Below are positions 62,019-64,000 of a DNA stretch of 64,000 nucleotides, piece by piece. Source of the DNA: Pseudomonas sp. R28(2017) (GTDB lineage Bacteria > Pseudomonadota > Gammaproteobacteria > Pseudomonadales > Pseudomonadaceae). Position 1 is the first letter of the stretch, and every line of letters starts with the position of its first letter. The notes under the pieces are model-generated. The model was not told where the DNA came from. It searched no databases and was given only the letters and a program-made list of their open reading frames with translations. Location of the stretch: contig NZ_NEHW01000003.1 in the NCBI RefSeq assembly GCF_002112505.1, positions 310,001 to 374,000 on the forward strand, written 5' to 3'. The position numbers were made by a program, and so were the translations under genes.

Positions 62019-63158
62019 ATGTCCACTGTCCTTCCCGAAGATTCCGTCGGTCTGGTTACACCGCAAATTGCCAGGTTCGATGAACCGCTGGCCCTGGCCT
62101 GTGGCCGTTCGCTGAACAGCTACGAGCTGGTCTATGAGACCTATGGCACCCTGAACGCCAGCGCGAGCAATGCCGTGCTGATCTGCCATGCCCTGTCCGG
62201 CCATCACCATGCCGCTGGCTACCATGCCACCACCGACCGCAAGCCGGGCTGGTGGGACAGTTGCATCGGCCCCGGCAAGCCGATCGATACCAACCGTTTC
62301 TTCGTGGTCAGCCTGAACAACCTCGGCGGCTGCAATGGCAGCACCGGCCCGAGCAGCATCAACCCGGCCACCGGCAAGCCTTATGGTGCCGAGTTCCCGG
62401 TACTGACCGTGGAAGACTGGGTGCACAGCCAGGCACGCCTGGCCGACCGCCTGGGCATTGCGCAGTGGGCGGCCATCGTCGGTGGCAGCCTGGGCGGCAT
62501 GCAGGCCCTGCAGTGGACCATGACCTACCCCGATCGTGTGCGCCACTGCGTGGACATCGCTTCGGCACCCAAGCTGTCGGCACAGAACATCGCCTTCAAC
62601 GAAGTGGCACGCCAGGCCATCCTCACCGACCCCGAATTCCACGGTGGCTCGTTCCAGGACCAGGGCGTGATTCCCAAACGCGGCCTGATGCTGGCGCGCA
62701 TGGTCGGCCACATCACTTACCTGTCCGACGACTCGATGGGTGAGAAATTCGGCCGCGAGCTGAAAAGCGACAAGCTCAACTACGACTTCCACAGCGTCGA
62801 ATTCCAGGTCGAGAGCTACCTGCGCTACCAGGGCGAGGAGTTTTCCGGCCGTTTCGACGCCAACACCTACCTGCTGATGACCAAGGCCCTGGACTATTTC
62901 GACCCGGCCGCGGCCAATGGCGGCGACCTGGCGGCCACCCTGGCCGACGTCAAGGCGGATTACTGCATCATGTCGTTCACCACCGACTGGCGCTTCTCGC
63001 CGGCCCGCTCGCGGGAGATCGTCGATGCCTTGATGGCAGCGCGCAAGAACGTCTGTTATCTGGAGATCGACTCACCTTATGGGCACGATGCCTTCCTGAT
63101 CCCCACGCCTCGCTACATGCAGGGTTTCGCGAACTACATGAACCGCATCGCCATCTGA
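62019..63158 (+). CDS. metX: Homoserine O-acyltransferase MetX
   Basis: Activates homoserine for methionine synthesis, in pseudomonads probably with succinyl-CoA. The 379 residues are an alpha/beta-hydrolase fold with Ser157 in [23 protein letters not shown], and a C-terminal His in SPYGHDAFL. metW follows after 7 bases, the classic pair. Confidence 0.96.
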   Translation: MSTVLPEDSVGLVTPQIARFDEPLALACGRSLNSYELVYETYGTLNASASNAVLICHALSGHHHAAGYHATTDRKPGWWDSCIGPGKPIDTNRFFVVSLNNLGGCNGSTGPSSINPATGKPYGAEFPVLTVEDWVHSQARLADRLGIAQWAAIVGGSLGGMQALQWTMTYPDRVRHCVDIASAPKLSAQNIAFNEVARQAILTDPEFHGGSFQDQGVIPKRGLMLARMVGHITYLSDDSMGEKFGRELKSDKLNYDFHSVEFQVESYLRYQGEEFSGRFDANTYLLMTKALDYFDPAAANGGDLAATLADVKADYCIMSFTTDWRFSPARSREIVDALMAARKNVCYLEIDSPYGHDAFLIPTPRYMQGFANYMNRIAI

Positions 63159-63165
63159 GGACAGC

Positions 63166-63786
63166 ATGAGAGCCGATCTGGAAATCATCCACGAGTGGAT
63201 TCCCGCCGGCAGCCGGGTACTCGACCTGGGCTGCGGCAATGGCGAGTTGCTGGCTTCGCTGCGTGACCGCAAGCAGGTCACCGGCTATGGCCTGGAGATC
63301 GACGCCGACAACATCGCCGCCTGCGTGGCCAAGGGCGTCAACGTCATCGAGCAGGACCTCGACAAGGGCCTGGGCAACTTTGCCAGCAACAGCTTCGACG
63401 TGGTGATCATGACCCAGGCCCTGCAGGCCGTGGAATACCCTGACCGCATCCTCGACGAGATGCTGCGGGTGGGGCGCCAGTGCATCATCACCTTCCCCAA
63501 CTTCGGCCATTGGCGCTGCCGCTGGTACCTGGCCACCAAGGGCCGCATGCCGGTGTCGGACTTCATGCCGTACACCTGGTACAACACGCCGAACATCCAC
63601 TTCTGCACCTTCGCCGACTTCGAAGAGCTGTGCCATGAGCGCCGTGCCAAGGTCCTTGACCGCCTGGCCGTCGACCACTTGCACCGTAACGGGTGGGGTG
63701 GGCGGCTTTGGCCTAATCTTCTAGGTGAAATCGGCATCTATCGCGTCAGCAGCCCGGGCCTGCAGGAGCACCAACTGGCGGTCTGA
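63166..63786 (+). CDS. metW: Methionine biosynthesis protein MetW
   Basis: A methyltransferase-fold protein of 206 residues that works with MetX. The SAM-binding motif VLDLGCGNGELLASL (about 19-33) is intact, with FDVVIMTQALQAV following. In pseudomonads MetW is needed with MetX for full acyltransferase activity; no methyl substrate is established. Confidence 0.95.
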   Translation: MRADLEIIHEWIPAGSRVLDLGCGNGELLASLRDRKQVTGYGLEIDADNIAACVAKGVNVIEQDLDKGLGNFASNSFDVVIMTQALQAVEYPDRILDEMLRVGRQCIITFPNFGHWRCRWYLATKGRMPVSDFMPYTWYNTPNIHFCTFADFEELCHERRAKVLDRLAVDHLHRNGWGGRLWPNLLGEIGIYRVSSPGLQEHQLAV

Positions 63787-63808
63787 CGCCCACCGGAGGA
63801 TTCGCACC

Positions 63809-64000
63809 ATGCGTCGCCTAGCCCTGTTCCTGATCAGCCTGTGCCTGGCCCTGCCAGTGATGGCGGCCGATGCCGCCCGCCCCGAGCGCAAGGAGGTCTT
63901 CGGCGACGTGACGGTGCACTACAGCGCCTTCACCTCGAGCATGCTGCAACCGGACATCGCCGCTGCCACCGGGCTCACCCGCAGCAAGAACCAAGGCGTG
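63809..64000 (+). CDS. DUF4426 protein, 5' part (cut by window edge)
   Basis: The first 64 codons of a gene that continues beyond the window. It begins with a signal peptide (MRRLALFLISLCLALPVMA-AD) and continues ERKEVFGDVTVHYSAFTSSML, typical of the small exported DUF4426 family that lies after metXW in pseudomonads. CGGAGGA precedes the ATG. No function is known. Confidence 0.85.
   Translation, partial: MRRLALFLISLCLALPVMAADAARPERKEVFGDVTVHYSAFTSSMLQPDIAAATGLTRSKNQGV

Overview
The window is a stretch of core chromosome from a high-GC gammaproteobacterium, almost certainly a fluorescent Pseudomonas of the P. putida group. I base this on the gene order (glnA, ntrB, ntrC, trmL, secB, grxC, gpmI; pilM to pilQ, aroK, aroB, SPOR ATPase, gltB, gltD, hemE; metX, metW), on protein sequences recognised by eye, and on seven pairs of the short palindromic REP element typical of this group. 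I found 51 protein-coding genes (the last cut by the window edge), one strong candidate small RNA gene, and no tRNA, rRNA, CRISPR array, prophage or insertion sequence.

Layout. 1-6.3 kb: nitrogen control, with glnA under a sigma-54 promoter, an inserted pair of exported proteins (a chorismate mutase and a cupin lipoprotein), then ntrBC and a tandem-repeat small RNA that by position and build is NrsZ. 6.2-15.4 kb: trmL, the secB/grxC/rhodanese group, gpmI, then envelope and secretion genes (EnvC-like factor, C-terminal processing protease, YibQ, a secreted trypsin-like protease). 15.4-21.9 kb: glycine betaine synthesis from choline, with betT divergent from betIBA and a perfect BetI-type palindrome. 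22-32.4 kb: a NhaP2-type antiporter behind a consensus sigma-54 promoter, a large MscK channel, SelO, TrxC, an orphan ParA, and a LysR/MFS divergent pair like E. coli ynfL/ynfM. 32.5-47.3 kb, all on the minus strand: hemE, gltD, gltB, a DamX-like ATPase, aroB, aroK and a compact pilMN(OP)Q cluster. 47.3-58.7 kb: ponA, malic enzyme, a thermonuclease-like protein, rpmE, priA, argS, an FtsN-like SPOR protein, a double-TM2 protein and an NlpC/P60 hydrolase. 58.7-64 kb: pilT divergent from yggS-proC-yggT, then metX-metW and the start of a DUF4426 gene.

How it fits together. Two themes dominate: nitrogen assimilation (glnA, ntrBC, the small RNA and gltBD together give the GS-GOGAT cycle and its control) and the cell envelope or division (EnvC, CtpA, YibQ, PonA, two SPOR proteins, NlpC/P60, type IV pilus machinery). 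Osmotic and ion balance (bet genes, NhaP2, MscK) lies between them.

The most interesting observations are: the three-module small RNA downstream of ntrC with its own sigma-54 promoter and NtrC-like site; the consensus sigma-54 promoter in front of the NhaP2 antiporter; a single-gene fusion of PilO and PilP; an intrinsic terminator embedded in the signal-peptide codons of the thermonuclease-like gene; and a candidate operator region in front of gltB. All functional statements are inferences from sequence; no searches were run.
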